From Marinobacter sp. ATCH36 (GTDB lineage Bacteria > Pseudomonadota > Gammaproteobacteria > Pseudomonadales > Oleiphilaceae): a DNA stretch of 64,000 nucleotides. The stretch's first letter is position 1. Each line of letters starts with the position of its first letter. The stretch is from positions 806,001-870,000 of the forward strand of contig NZ_JAMJPL010000001.1 of assembly GCF_023555055.1 (NCBI RefSeq). Reading direction: 5' to 3'. The position numbers and the translations under genes were made by a program. Of the stretch, positions 25,734 to 34,981 are shown one piece after another. The notes beneath the pieces were generated by a model, which had not been told where the DNA came from, searched no databases, and was given only the letters and a program-made list of their open reading frames with translations.

Positions 25734-25788
25734 GGTTTGTTACCTCTTGAATATCAGTTATGGGGAGACTGCGAGTAAGCCCCTGAAG

Positions 25789-27087
25789 TCAGCCCCAGAC
25801 TTCATCGGTAATACTGCGGTACCAACCGCGCGCGTAGTTGGCCTCGAGCCGACGTTCTTGCCGGGTGGCATCCATTCTGGATATGCCGCGTGATGCCTCT
25901 ATCCTTTCAATCTCTCCATCCACCATATCGAAGACGGCTGCGACCGAAATGCCGTAATCCGGCGCAATCAATGAATAACAGGTGTTCACGTTTTTTGCCG
26001 CAATGGTGGGTTCGCCCGCCATTTCCAGCACAATGTTGGCCGCTACAATCTTCCCGTGACTGGTTGAAGAGTGTGCTGATTTGGGCATGGGCGAGGCAAT
26101 AGCTGCATCCCCGATCACATACACATCGTTAATCTGCTTTGAAGCAAAGGTCTTTTGGTTGATCGGACAAAAACCTGACTTATCGGCCAGGCCCATATCC
26201 TGTGCCAGCTGTCCTGCCTTTTGCGGGGGAATGTAGTTGATCACGTCGCCCTCGAAACTGCCCAAGGTGGTTCGTACCACTTTTTTGTCGGCATCAATAC
26301 CAACGGCCTCACCCCCGTCCGTTTTGGCAATCCATTGAATGCGCTCACCATAGTTTTCCTTCCAGCCCTGCATGAACAGGGCCTGTTTGGAAAACTCGTC
26401 TTTCTGATCCAGTATAATCAACCGGGCTCCGGGCTTATATTGCGTCATGTAATGGGCCACCATGGAAGCACGTTCATAAGGTCCGGGCGGACACCGGAAC
26501 GGGTTCGGTGGCGCAACCATAATGAAGGTGCCGTCTTCTGGCATGGCTTGTAATTGCTTTCGCAACAATAACGTCTGGTCACCCGCTTTCCAGGCATGGG
26601 GCGTTTTTGCCGCGATGTCCGGCGTTGCTCCCTCAATCTCGTTCCATTTGAAATCAATGCCGGGTGAGACAACCACCTTATCGTAATTCAGGGTCTTGCC
26701 ACCCGCCAGCTGTAGGGTTTTGGCGGTGGTGTCGACGGATTTCACGGTGTCATGCACGACCGTCACCCCGTTATTACGGACCGCCTTGTAATCGTGAGTG
26801 ATGGTGGCCATTTTGGCTTCTCCGCCAATCACCCAGTTGGAGCCTGGACAGGTGATATAAGACGTTTTTGGCTCAATCATGGTTACCGCCAGGTCCGGGT
26901 TGTAGCGTTTCAGGTACCTGGCAGCACTGCCGCCGCCAAAACCGCCACCGATGACAACAATGTGCCCCGCCGTTTTTGAGCCAGTGCTTACACAGCCACT
27001 GGCAACCATTGCAGACGGTACAGCCACCCCGGCGGCTATCAGCTTCAATAGGTCACGTCGTTTCAGCCCAATCGCTTGTCCACTCAT
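25789..27087 (-). CDS. fccB: Flavocytochrome c sulfide dehydrogenase flavoprotein subunit (FccB-like)
   Basis: Predicted periplasmic FAD enzyme that oxidises sulfide to sulfur and passes electrons to cytochrome c. Seen: a Tat signal (KRRDLLKLIAAGVAV), the dinucleotide fold VVIGGGFGGGSAARYLKRY, and redox-type cysteines in YITCPGSNW and FCPINQ. The C-terminal FCSD block (YSLIAPDYGISVAAVFD) is also present. The length is 432 residues. The partner is a small cytochrome c gene 9 bases upstream. Its setting inside an arsenic island is unusual; sulfide or thioarsenate handling is an inference. Confidence 0.88.
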   Translation of the reverse strand: MSGQAIGLKRRDLLKLIAAGVAVPSAMVASGCVSTGSKTAGHIVVIGGGFGGGSAARYLKRYNPDLAVTMIEPKTSYITCPGSNWVIGGEAKMATITHDYKAVRNNGVTVVHDTVKSVDTTAKTLQLAGGKTLNYDKVVVSPGIDFKWNEIEGATPDIAAKTPHAWKAGDQTLLLRKQLQAMPEDGTFIMVAPPNPFRCPPGPYERASMVAHYMTQYKPGARLIILDQKDEFSKQALFMQGWKENYGERIQWIAKTDGGEAVGIDADKKVVRTTLGSFEGDVINYIPPQKAGQLAQDMGLADKSGFCPINQKTFASKQINDVYVIGDAAIASPMPKSAHSSTSHGKIVAANIVLEMAGEPTIAAKNVNTCYSLIAPDYGISVAAVFDMVDGEIERIEASRGISRMDATRQERRLEANYARGWYRSITDEVWG

Positions 27088-27096
27088 AACGCCCGC

Positions 27097-27411
27097 TCAC
27101 TCCTCTTGTTTGCCAATGTACTGCCCCATCAGCTCAATCTCTTCGTCGCTGTACCCGCCGGCATGCCGTGGCATCATGGTGCCGTCGCGCTCGCCGTCCC
27201 GGAAGGCTTTCATTTGCTCGATAAGTATTGACGCCGGATAATCCGCCAGGGGCGGGATGGTGGCATCTTCCACCGCTTTGCCATCGTAGCCATGGCAGGA
27301 AAAGCAACTGTTGGCCAACAGTTCTCCCCTGGATACTGGCTTTTCGGCCAGCGCTGGCATGGCCGTCAGAGCCAGCCATGTGGGAATGACTACCCAGGTT
27401 TTCCAGTTCAT
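27097..27411 (-). CDS. Small class I cytochrome c (FccA-like partner)
   Basis: Periplasmic monoheme electron carrier. Seen: a signal peptide (residues 1-about 22, ending PALA), one heme motif CFSCH, and a downstream methionine ligand candidate in GTMMPRHAGGY. The length is 104 residues with the ATG at 27411, which has AAGGAG upstream; a longer frame start exists but is not supported. It is too small to be the diheme FccA of purple sulfur bacteria and resembles the monoheme cytochromes that accompany fccB in other proteobacteria. Confidence 0.88.
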   Translation of the reverse strand: MNWKTWVVIPTWLALTAMPALAEKPVSRGELLANSCFSCHGYDGKAVEDATIPPLADYPASILIEQMKAFRDGERDGTMMPRHAGGYSDEEIELMGQYIGKQEE

Positions 27412-27483
27412 CTCGTCGTTTCTCCTTGCCTCATTAAACCTAAACAATTTTGCTCACTATCGAGACAGCGTGGCCTGGTCGAA

Positions 27484-30400
27484 TCAGGTACGGTGCAGCA
27501 GGGCATATAGGGCCGGTACCACCAACAACGTGATAACCGTTCCGACACTCACACCACCAATCAGCACATAGGCGAGTGGCCCCCAGAAACTGTCGAGGGT
27601 GAGCGGCACGAACGCCAACACAGCGGCAATGGCGGTCAGCAATACCGGCCGGGCGCGCTGGACCGCCGCTTCGATAATGGCCTCCCGGTCAGCCATGCCC
27701 GCATTCTGGTTATCACTCACCTGCTGGGTCAGTATCAGTGCGTTGCGCATCAGGATGCCGGCCAGGCCGATCAGCCCAAGCGTTGCGACAAACCCGAATG
27801 GCTGGTTGAACAACAACAGGGCGAGCACCGCGCCGACCAACCCGAGAGGCGCGGTGAGCACGGTAATGACGGTGCCGATAAAGCTGCGCATCTGCAGCAT
27901 TACAAAAATAAGCATGAGCGCCACCATGACGGGCAGCAATGCCCTGATTGAGCCCTGGGCCTTGGAGGACTGCTCCTCGCTGCCACCAATCTGGATATCG
28001 TAGCCAGAAGGCAGGTCTTCGCTCAGCTTCTGCAGTTGAGGCCAGATGGCATCATGCACTGCTTTCGGTTGAGCGCCTTGCCTGAGTTCGGTATTGACCG
28101 ACATCGACAGCTCACGGTTGTGGCGTTTCAACACCGGGTCTTCAAATGCCACCCGGATATCTGCCAGCTGGCCAAGGGGGACAACCTGCCCCTGCTGGTT
28201 GCGAAGCTCTGTCGTTGCCAGCCTGGTTTTTTGTTCTGCCGCGGACTGGCTGTGATCCAGCAAGACAGCGTCTCCGATGGCTTCCAGCCAGACCCTGGGG
28301 TAGCCGTCACGCAGCTCGGTCACCCGGTGGCCATCCAGCAACAGGTTCAGCTGCTGTGCGACCATTTGCGGTGTGAAACCATGGCGTACCAGCTCCGCCG
28401 GGCGCCAGTCCAGTTCCAGCGACGGTACTCGCTCACCCCACTCAAGATGCGGTTCGGTAGTATCCTTGTTGGCGGCCATTACTTCCCGGACTTGCCCGGC
28501 CATGTCGCGTACGTTGACCGGGTCCGGGCCCAGCACCCGGTACGCCACCGGCCATACCACCGGCGGGCCGTAGCGCAATTTCTCAACCCGTACGCGCGCC
28601 TGAGTAAACTGGCCGCCGTCAATGGCCTGGTTGAAGGTCTGCATCAGGGCGTCCCGGGCTTCCGGGCTTTCGGTAACCACCAGCAATTCCCCGAAAGCAC
28701 TGCTCGGCTGTTCCGGGCCTGCTGAAATAAAGTACCTGGGAGATCCGGCGCCGACGTACGCGGATACCGATTTAATGCCGTCCGCTTGCGCAACAATGGC
28801 TTCAAGCTGCTGCATGGTGCGGTTGGTGGCATGGATGGCGGTGCCCTCGGGCATGTGTACGCTGACGGTTACCTCGGTACGGTCGGATGCCGGGAAAAAC
28901 TGTTTTTTCACGGGGCCAGCCAGCCCGACAAACGACAATACCAGCGAGGCCAGTGTTAACGATGTCACCAGCTTTTTGTGCGCCACACAAAAGGTGATGA
29001 TTTTCCGGACGCGAGGGTATTTTTCATTGGCCGGTTGGGAATCAGCCCCGGGCTTTATCTCCGGCAGCAGCTTTACGCCCACATAGGGGGTGAAAATCAC
29101 GGCAACCAGCCAGGACAACAACAGCGAAATCGCCAATACCCAGAAAATATTGCCCGCGTATTCACCTACCATTGATTTGGCAAAACCGATGGGAACAAAG
29201 CCGGATACCGTAACCAGGGTGCCGAACAGCATGGGCGCTGCGGTTACTTTCCAGGCGTGGGTGGCAGCCTGGACGCGATCGACGCCTTCCTCCATTTTCA
29301 CCAGCATCATTTCGATGGTGATAATGGCGTCGTCCACCAGTAAGCCCAGCGCAATAATCAGGGCGCCCAGGGTGATGCGATCCAGGTTCATCCCCATGGC
29401 CATCATCACCATAAAGGTAGCCGCCAGGGTGACCGGTATGGCAACGCCGACCACCATGCCGGCATGAAAGCCGATGGCCAGAATACTGACACCGGTGACC
29501 ACCAACAACGCAACCAGGAACTTCAGCTGAAACAGGTTCACGGCCGAATCAATGGCATCGGCCTGGTTGGTCAGCACATCGAACCGGATATCCGTTGGCA
29601 GGTTGCGTTTCTGTTCCGCAACGAATTCCGCCAGACGCTGGCCGAATGCCTGGCCGTTCTCGCCTTTCTGCATCACCACGCCCAACACCAGAGCGCCTTC
29701 CCCGTGAGCCCGGATCAGTTGTTGCGGTGGATCCTGGAAACCCCGCTCGATGGTGGCGATGTCTTCGAGTACAAATTGCCGTTGATTGATCATTAACGGC
29801 AATTGTTTTATCCGCTCGATATCCGAAAGATCGTTATCCAGCCTGAGCCGGACGGTCGGCCCCGCCGTTTCCAGCCGGCCGGAGGGTGCCAGCGCATTGA
29901 ACTTCTGGATCTGCGACATCAACTGCTCGGTACTGGTGCCGAGCCGTTGTAACTTTGGGGTATCAAACTGGACGAAAACCCGCTGTTCCCGTTCACCGAA
30001 GATGTGCGCCTTATTGACCCCGTTAACCTGCTGAAGCCGGTTTCTCAGGGTTTCGGCAACGCTCAGAACCTCTCGTTGATTGCGACTCTCGCTGGTCAGG
30101 GACATAAGCGAGAAGTAGACATCGGAAAAGTCTTCGTTCACTTGTGGTCCAAGCACGCCGGCGGGCAAGGACGGCTGCACATCCTGCATGCGCCGGCGAA
30201 CTTCATAGAACAGGTCAGGCAATTGCTCGGAGGTTACAAAGTCCTCGAACTCTACCTTCAGGTAGGCAACGCCGGGGCGGATGGTGGTTTCGATGGCATC
30301 AATGTGGCGAACGTTTTGTATTTCTTTTTCGATCGGGTCCGCCACCTGCTGTTCGATGGTTTCAACGGTCGCGCCGGGCCACTGCGCCGACACCATCATC

Positions 30401-30540
30401 ACGCGCACGGTGAAATCGGGGTCCTCCGCACGGCCGAGCGATGAAAAGGCATAGATGCCGCCGGCGATGATCAACAACAGAAAGAACAGGGTGACGGAGC
30501 GTTCTTTAACCGCGATGGCCGAGAGATTGGGGATGGACAT
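27484..30540 (-). CDS. RND-family efflux pump inner-membrane permease
   Basis: Proton-driven exporter spanning the periplasm with its adaptor and an outer-membrane channel. Seen: 1018 residues in two homologous halves, an N-terminal helix (SVTLFFLLLIIAGGIYAFSSLG), two large periplasmic loops, and twelve membrane helices. Acidic residues of the proton relay lie in LGLLVDDAIITIEMM (helix 4 region, Asp-Asp pair). The hydrophobic/drug-type (HAE) layout fits better than the heavy-metal type. Its stop and start abut the adaptor gene (they share one base). No TolC-type gene is nearby, so a distant outer-membrane factor is expected. Substrate unknown; an arsenical is possible by context. Confidence 0.9.
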   Translation of the reverse strand: MSIPNLSAIAVKERSVTLFFLLLIIAGGIYAFSSLGRAEDPDFTVRVMMVSAQWPGATVETIEQQVADPIEKEIQNVRHIDAIETTIRPGVAYLKVEFEDFVTSEQLPDLFYEVRRRMQDVQPSLPAGVLGPQVNEDFSDVYFSLMSLTSESRNQREVLSVAETLRNRLQQVNGVNKAHIFGEREQRVFVQFDTPKLQRLGTSTEQLMSQIQKFNALAPSGRLETAGPTVRLRLDNDLSDIERIKQLPLMINQRQFVLEDIATIERGFQDPPQQLIRAHGEGALVLGVVMQKGENGQAFGQRLAEFVAEQKRNLPTDIRFDVLTNQADAIDSAVNLFQLKFLVALLVVTGVSILAIGFHAGMVVGVAIPVTLAATFMVMMAMGMNLDRITLGALIIALGLLVDDAIITIEMMLVKMEEGVDRVQAATHAWKVTAAPMLFGTLVTVSGFVPIGFAKSMVGEYAGNIFWVLAISLLLSWLVAVIFTPYVGVKLLPEIKPGADSQPANEKYPRVRKIITFCVAHKKLVTSLTLASLVLSFVGLAGPVKKQFFPASDRTEVTVSVHMPEGTAIHATNRTMQQLEAIVAQADGIKSVSAYVGAGSPRYFISAGPEQPSSAFGELLVVTESPEARDALMQTFNQAIDGGQFTQARVRVEKLRYGPPVVWPVAYRVLGPDPVNVRDMAGQVREVMAANKDTTEPHLEWGERVPSLELDWRPAELVRHGFTPQMVAQQLNLLLDGHRVTELRDGYPRVWLEAIGDAVLLDHSQSAAEQKTRLATTELRNQQGQVVPLGQLADIRVAFEDPVLKRHNRELSMSVNTELRQGAQPKAVHDAIWPQLQKLSEDLPSGYDIQIGGSEEQSSKAQGSIRALLPVMVALMLIFVMLQMRSFIGTVITVLTAPLGLVGAVLALLLFNQPFGFVATLGLIGLAGILMRNALILTQQVSDNQNAGMADREAIIEAAVQRARPVLLTAIAAVLAFVPLTLDSFWGPLAYVLIGGVSVGTVITLLVVPALYALLHRT

Positions 30541-31586
30541 TACTGCACCGCCCGTACTTTCTGGCCTTCCGTCAGACGATTAATGCCATGGGAGATGATT
30601 TGCTCGCCCGCAGAGAGCTGTTCCGAAGTGATCGTGGCGGTCTGGGTGGTAACATCCAGTACCGTGACCGGCGCAACAGTGGCTTTGCCCTCCTGGATGA
30701 CCCAGACGTGCGCCTGCTGGCCGCGCTCATCGATGGCGGTGACAGGAATGGTCAGCGCGGACTCTGCTGAAAAATCCGTGGCAATGGGTAAAGTCGCTTC
30801 GGCCAACTGTCCGAAGGCAAAATGTTCAGGCTCGGTGTTGAGGTTATAACGAACGCGCCGGGTGAAGCTCTGTGGGTCCAGCGTATTGCTGGCTGAAAAC
30901 AGCTCCAGCTCATAGGACTTGCCATCTACCTTTATAGAGGCCGTTCCCGGTGCCGAAACCTTTCCGGGCAAATCAATGGTCGCCTGCAATGGCCCGCCCT
31001 GTGCCAGCTGCAACACGGGCTGTGCCGGGTTCACCACGAGCCCCGGCGCCGCTTCAACGGAGACCACGGTACCAGCCAAGGGCGCTTCCAGCCGGGTGTA
31101 GCTAAGGGCATTTTCCGCCTGTTTCAGTTCCGAGCTTGCCTGTTGTTGCCCGCTTTGGGCTTCTTCCAATGCTACCTGGTACCGCTCCAGTTGTTCGTCA
31201 TTGATGGCACCGGTTCTGAACAGGGACTTGCCGCGCTCCAGATCATTGGTTGCCTTTTTTACCACCTCCTGAGCCGCAACACGGGACGCTTCTGCCGCCT
31301 GGAGCCGCTGCCCGAAATCAGCGGGATCGAGGCTGGCCAGTAACTGCCCCTGCTTTACTTGCTCTCCCACCTCGATATGGCGCTGGTCGACACGACCTGC
31401 TACACGAAACGCGACCGGTGTTCTGAAGCGGGGGGTCAGCGTTGCGGTATAGGTCGCCGCGGGTGGGCGGTAATCCTCAATTTGTGCAACGCTGACCGGG
31501 GTCGGTGGTGAATCCTTCGTGGTTTCTTCGGATGAACATCCGACCAGCAGGATAGAAGCGGCAAAAACAGAAAACAGTTTTTTCAT
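30540..31586 (-). CDS. RND efflux adaptor (membrane fusion protein), lipoprotein
   Basis: Periplasmic adaptor linking the RND permease to the outer-membrane channel. Seen: a lipoprotein signal with lipobox LVGC (Cys17), lipoyl-like halves (VAFRVAGRVDQRHIEVGEQVKQGQLLASLDP and the matching strand TRLEAPLAGTVVSV), and a coiled-coil hairpin about residues 98-150. The beta-barrel domain follows. The length is 348 residues. It overlaps the permease start by one base, so the two are translationally coupled. Confidence 0.9.
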   Translation of the reverse strand: MKKLFSVFAASILLVGCSSEETTKDSPPTPVSVAQIEDYRPPAATYTATLTPRFRTPVAFRVAGRVDQRHIEVGEQVKQGQLLASLDPADFGQRLQAAEASRVAAQEVVKKATNDLERGKSLFRTGAINDEQLERYQVALEEAQSGQQQASSELKQAENALSYTRLEAPLAGTVVSVEAAPGLVVNPAQPVLQLAQGGPLQATIDLPGKVSAPGTASIKVDGKSYELELFSASNTLDPQSFTRRVRYNLNTEPEHFAFGQLAEATLPIATDFSAESALTIPVTAIDERGQQAHVWVIQEGKATVAPVTVLDVTTQTATITSEQLSAGEQIISHGINRLTEGQKVRAVQ

Positions 31587-31677
31587 TTAATACACATGCT
31601 TGGCAAATGGGGAGAGGTAAAAAGTGTGCGGGGCAACCCCCGCGACACTGGGCACTTCTGTTAATGACGAAATTGGC

Positions 31678-31914
31678 TTACGACTTCATCCAGCCTGCAA
31701 TCTTGTCGTGCTCCGGGATGGAACCGCTGTGAACCACCTTGCCATCCATTGCCACCGCCGGTGTGGACATAACCTGGTATTCCATGATTTTTGCCGGGTC
31801 GGTCACTTTGACCACCTCGACGGACTCGCCCAGTTCCTGGGCAACCCGCTCAATGCTTTCAGCGGTATTCACGCATTTCTTGCAGCCGGTACCAAGTACT
31901 TCGAAATGTTTCAT
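31678..31914 (-). CDS. Small thioredoxin-fold protein (redox-active disulfide protein type)
   Basis: Seen: 78 residues, active-site motif GTGCKKCVN (C-x2-C, Cys11 and Cys14), and the thioredoxin-like cis-Pro loop MSTPAVAMDGKVVHSG. It is a minimal glutaredoxin/thioredoxin-like domain without signal peptide. It is located 40 bases after the ArsP permease gene in the same direction. Such small thioredoxins frequently pair with DUF318/ArsP permeases, so a redox service to the permease or to its substrate is a reasonable inference. Confidence 0.85.
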   Translation of the reverse strand: MKHFEVLGTGCKKCVNTAESIERVAQELGESVEVVKVTDPAKIMEYQVMSTPAVAMDGKVVHSGSIPEHDKIAGWMKS

Positions 31915-31954
31915 AAAATTCTCCTTTGGGGTGTTTTATGCACTGCTACAGATA

Positions 31955-32971
31955 TCAGAACCCTGAAAACAGCCAGGGGCTGATGGTGTTGATCACCCAG
32001 CCGACCACCATGAAGTTGGCCAGCAGGATGACAAAAATCAGGGCCAGCAAGCGGAAGGTCATCACCTGCTTGAGCATAATGAATTCCGGAAAGCTTGCGG
32101 CAACGGTGCTCATGCAGAAGGCCAGGGTGGTGCCCACCGGCAGCCCTTTCAGGATCAGGCTTTCCATCACCGGGATAACGCCTGTGGCGTTGGAATACAG
32201 CGGTAACCCGGCGAGCACGGCGGCCGGCACGCTCCACCACTGGCCCGAACCCAGGTTTTCAGCAAACCAGCCATCGGGCACAAAGCCGTGCAGGGCGGCA
32301 CCCAGGCCAACGCCGATAAGCACCCATTTCCAGATGCGGCCGACGATTTCCTTGAGTTCTTCTTTCGCGAACTTGTGCCTGTCCGCCATGGTTAACTTCG
32401 CTGCCTCGGGCACTTCCACTTCGCTTTCGTGATCTTGGGCTGCCACAGCGGCCTTCTGATAGGCTTTGGCGGCAAAATCCTTCAGCCAGCGCTCACCCTT
32501 GACCGCATCCAGAATCATGCCGCCGACGATGCCTACACCCATGCCAATCACCACGTAAGCCAGGGTGAATTCCCAGCCCAGCAGACTCCACAGCATGATT
32601 ACCGCCACCTCGTTGATAATGGGTGAGGTGAACAGAAACGCCATGGTGATCCCCAGGGGGATACCGGCGCTGGTAAAGCCCAGGAACAGCGGAATGCTGG
32701 AACAGGAACAGAATGGCGTGATGGCGCCAAAGCCGGAACCAAAGAAATAGCCCACCAGGCGGTGTTTCTGCTGGATATAGGCCCGTACCCGTTCCAGATT
32801 CATCGAGGCCCGGGCCAGAGCGATTACATAGATCATCACCACCAGCAGAAACAGGATCTTGGTGGTGTCCTCAATGAAAAAGTGGATAGATGTCCCCAGT
32901 TTTGTCTCCGGGTTCAGCCCTATCAGGTCGTAGGTCAGCCAGTTGGCGAGCAGAGTGAAGATCTCCAGCAT
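31955..32971 (-). CDS. arsP: ArsP/DUF318-type permease
   Basis: Predicted inner-membrane exporter; ArsP members export trivalent methyl and aromatic arsenicals. Seen: 338 residues with about eight membrane helices in two blocks, a signature GAITPFCSCSSIPLFLGFTSAGIP in the first block, a charged cytoplasmic loop (about residues 175-215), and GLPLYSNATGVIPVMESL in the second block. The ATG at 32971 was chosen since MLEIFTLLANWL starts the first helix; the longer open frame runs back into the leader. A copy of the shared leader element is 48 bases upstream. Not all DUF318 proteins carry arsenic, so the substrate is likely rather than certain. Confidence 0.82.
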   Translation of the reverse strand: MLEIFTLLANWLTYDLIGLNPETKLGTSIHFFIEDTTKILFLLVVMIYVIALARASMNLERVRAYIQQKHRLVGYFFGSGFGAITPFCSCSSIPLFLGFTSAGIPLGITMAFLFTSPIINEVAVIMLWSLLGWEFTLAYVVIGMGVGIVGGMILDAVKGERWLKDFAAKAYQKAAVAAQDHESEVEVPEAAKLTMADRHKFAKEELKEIVGRIWKWVLIGVGLGAALHGFVPDGWFAENLGSGQWWSVPAAVLAGLPLYSNATGVIPVMESLILKGLPVGTTLAFCMSTVAASFPEFIMLKQVMTFRLLALIFVILLANFMVVGWVINTISPWLFSGF

Positions 32972-33019
32972 GGTAAAGCGGGCCCTTGTGTTTTGGCGAC
33001 GAAAGTGGATTACTGAAAA

Positions 33020-33046
33020 GAAGACGAACCACCCTTTGAAAGGATG
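33020..33046 (-). promoter_or_regulatory. Copy 3 (divergent) of the shared leader element
   Basis: GAAGACGAAC at 33020-33029 and AAGGATGC about ten bases later recur with the same spacing as in 22505-22534, but the central ten bases differ. Here the flanks also pair as a hairpin (GACGA ... TCGTC). It lies 48 bases before the arsP start. Confidence 0.4.
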
Positions 33047-33079
33047 CTCGTCCTGACTAAATGACAAGGGAGAAAGGAC

Positions 33080-34264
33080 ATGACCAAGCGGGATGTCGTG
33101 CTGTGCAGTCCGGTGAGGACGGCAATAGGAACATACGGTGGTAGTCTGAAGGATGTCTCGGCACCGGATCTCGGTGCTGTGGTTATTCGTGAAAGCCTGG
33201 CCCAGGCCGGGTTGACGGGGGAAAATGTCGACTCCCTGGTCATGGGCAATGTGATTCAGGCCGGCGTAAAAATGAATCCTGCCCGTCAGGCGGGTATTGG
33301 GGCGGGTTTGCCCGTGGATGTGCCGGCGCTGACGGTCAACCGGGTCTGTGGCTCTGGTGCCCAGGCCATTGCCAGTGCTGCTACCGATATCTGGGCCGGA
33401 TTTTCCGATTGTGCGGTTGCCGGTGGCATGGAGAATATGGATCGGGCCCCCTACCTGTTACCTCAGGGCCGCTGGGGTGCGCGCATGGGCAATACCGTGC
33501 TCTACGACAGCATGTTGATGGATGGCCTGAACGATGCGTTCAGTGGCGAGCATTCCGGGTGGCACACTGAAGATCTGGCGGCCCGATATGAGATTTCCCG
33601 TGAAGACCAGGACCGCTGGGCCCTTCGCTCCCAACAGCAATTCTCGAAAGCCCAGGAAAAAGGCTTATTTGACTCTGAAATCGCAGCCGTGGAAGTGCCT
33701 GGTCGCAAGGGTGTAACCCGGTTTGAGCGGGATGAACACAATCGCCCGGACACCACAGCAGAGTCACTGGCGCGGTTGCGCCCGGCTTTTCGCAAGGAAG
33801 GCACAATCACGGCCGGTAACGCGCCGGGCCTTAACAGTGCGGCCTCGGCTATGGTGGTTGCCGAGCGAGGCTGGGCTGAGCATAAAGGTCTGGAGCCGGT
33901 TGCAAGGCTGGTCAGCTTTGGTGTCGGCGCAGTAGAGCCCGGATTCTTTGGAATAGGTCCGGTGCCGGCGGTAAACCAGGCCCTGCACCGGGCAGGCTGG
34001 AAAGTCTCCGACGTTGATCGCGTGGAGATCAATGAGGCCTTTGCCGCCATTTCCCTGGCCTGTCTTCGCCAGATCGGTTTTGCCGAAGATATTGTTAACG
34101 TCGAGGGTGGTGCCATTGCCCATGGCCATCCCATCGGTGCCAGCGGTGCGATACTGACGACTCGTCTGTTGCACTCCATGAAACGTGAGGGTTTGCGGCG
34201 GGGCATCGTAACCCTTTGCATTGGTGGCGGGCAGGGCATTGCCCTGGCCCTGGAGATGATCTGA
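33080..34264 (+). CDS. Acetyl-CoA acetyltransferase (thiolase)
   Basis: Condenses two acetyl-CoA or cleaves 3-ketoacyl-CoA. Seen: the nucleophile Cys90 in VNRVCGSGAQA, the acid/base motif GGAIAHGHPIGASGA near residue 345, and the C-terminal catalytic Cys in LCIGGGQGIALALE. The 394-residue length is standard. It is divergent from arsP and marks the right edge of the arsenic island. A fragment of a very similar C-terminus is found at 35807-35872, 1.5 kb downstream. A biosynthetic (acetoacetyl-CoA) role is as likely as a degradative one. Confidence 0.92.
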   Translation: MTKRDVVLCSPVRTAIGTYGGSLKDVSAPDLGAVVIRESLAQAGLTGENVDSLVMGNVIQAGVKMNPARQAGIGAGLPVDVPALTVNRVCGSGAQAIASAATDIWAGFSDCAVAGGMENMDRAPYLLPQGRWGARMGNTVLYDSMLMDGLNDAFSGEHSGWHTEDLAARYEISREDQDRWALRSQQQFSKAQEKGLFDSEIAAVEVPGRKGVTRFERDEHNRPDTTAESLARLRPAFRKEGTITAGNAPGLNSAASAMVVAERGWAEHKGLEPVARLVSFGVGAVEPGFFGIGPVPAVNQALHRAGWKVSDVDRVEINEAFAAISLACLRQIGFAEDIVNVEGGAIAHGHPIGASGAILTTRLLHSMKREGLRRGIVTLCIGGGQGIALALEMI

Positions 34265-34336
34265 CACGTCGCTGTAAACTCCCGAAGATCCAGCCTCGCC
34301 GAGGTGCTTTGCGGACCTAAATAAAGTTCGCCCTGT

Positions 34337-34981
34337 TTGCCGGGCTCCGCCAGATCAAAATTGGATGCTATCTTGACAGATCTTGTGCTGGAAAATCTCG
34401 GTGTTGGCACTCTGAGCGGTGTGTCGCTGACGGTGCCTGGCGGACAGGTTGTCTGTCTGTCCGGGGCATCTGGAAGTGGTAAGAGCCGCCTGCTGCGGGC
34501 CGTGGCCGATCTGGAGCCACACGATGGCCGGATTTCTCTGACGGGCACTGGTCAGCAGGATATACCCGCACACCAGTGGCGAAGCCGGGTGGTGATGGTG
34601 CCGGCAGACAGTCAGTGGTGGTTTGATAAAGTCGGTGGTCACTTTGCGGATGATGCCGGCGCGAGGCTGCCTTCGGCTTTGGGCTTCCCGCCCGAGGTAA
34701 TGGGCTGGTCGGTGAGTCGACTGTCCTCCGGCGAGCGACAGCGGCTCGCTCTATGGAGGGCCCTTGCCCTCAAGCCGGAAGCCCTGTTGCTGGACGAACC
34801 CACCGCCAATCTGGATAACGACAGCACAGAAACCATTGAAGCCTGGCTACTCGACGAGATCCGGAGGCGGCAGATTGCTGTCCTCTGGGTTGCCCATGAC
34901 CCGGCCCAGATCCAACGTGTGGCAAACGCTCATTATCGGATTCAGGGAACTACACTGGAGCGCGTCCATGGAAGTGATTGA
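34337..34981 (+). CDS. fetA: ABC transporter ATP-binding protein, FetA/YbbL-like
   Basis: ATPase partner of the FetB membrane protein; in E. coli FetAB exports iron and protects from oxidative stress. Seen: Walker A GASGSGKSRLL, signature VSRLSSGERQRLALWRAL, Walker B ALLLDEPTANLD and switch His in VAHDPAQ. The length is about 200-214 residues. The start is uncertain: no ATG in frame; TTG codons at 34337, 34361 and 34373 are possible, and none has a strong ribosome site. The end overlaps the fetB start by 14 bases. Confidence 0.82.
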   Translation: MPGSARSKLDAILTDLVLENLGVGTLSGVSLTVPGGQVVCLSGASGSGKSRLLRAVADLEPHDGRISLTGTGQQDIPAHQWRSRVVMVPADSQWWFDKVGGHFADDAGARLPSALGFPPEVMGWSVSRLSSGERQRLALWRALALKPEALLLDEPTANLDNDSTETIEAWLLDEIRRRQIAVLWVAHDPAQIQRVANAHYRIQGTTLERVHGSD

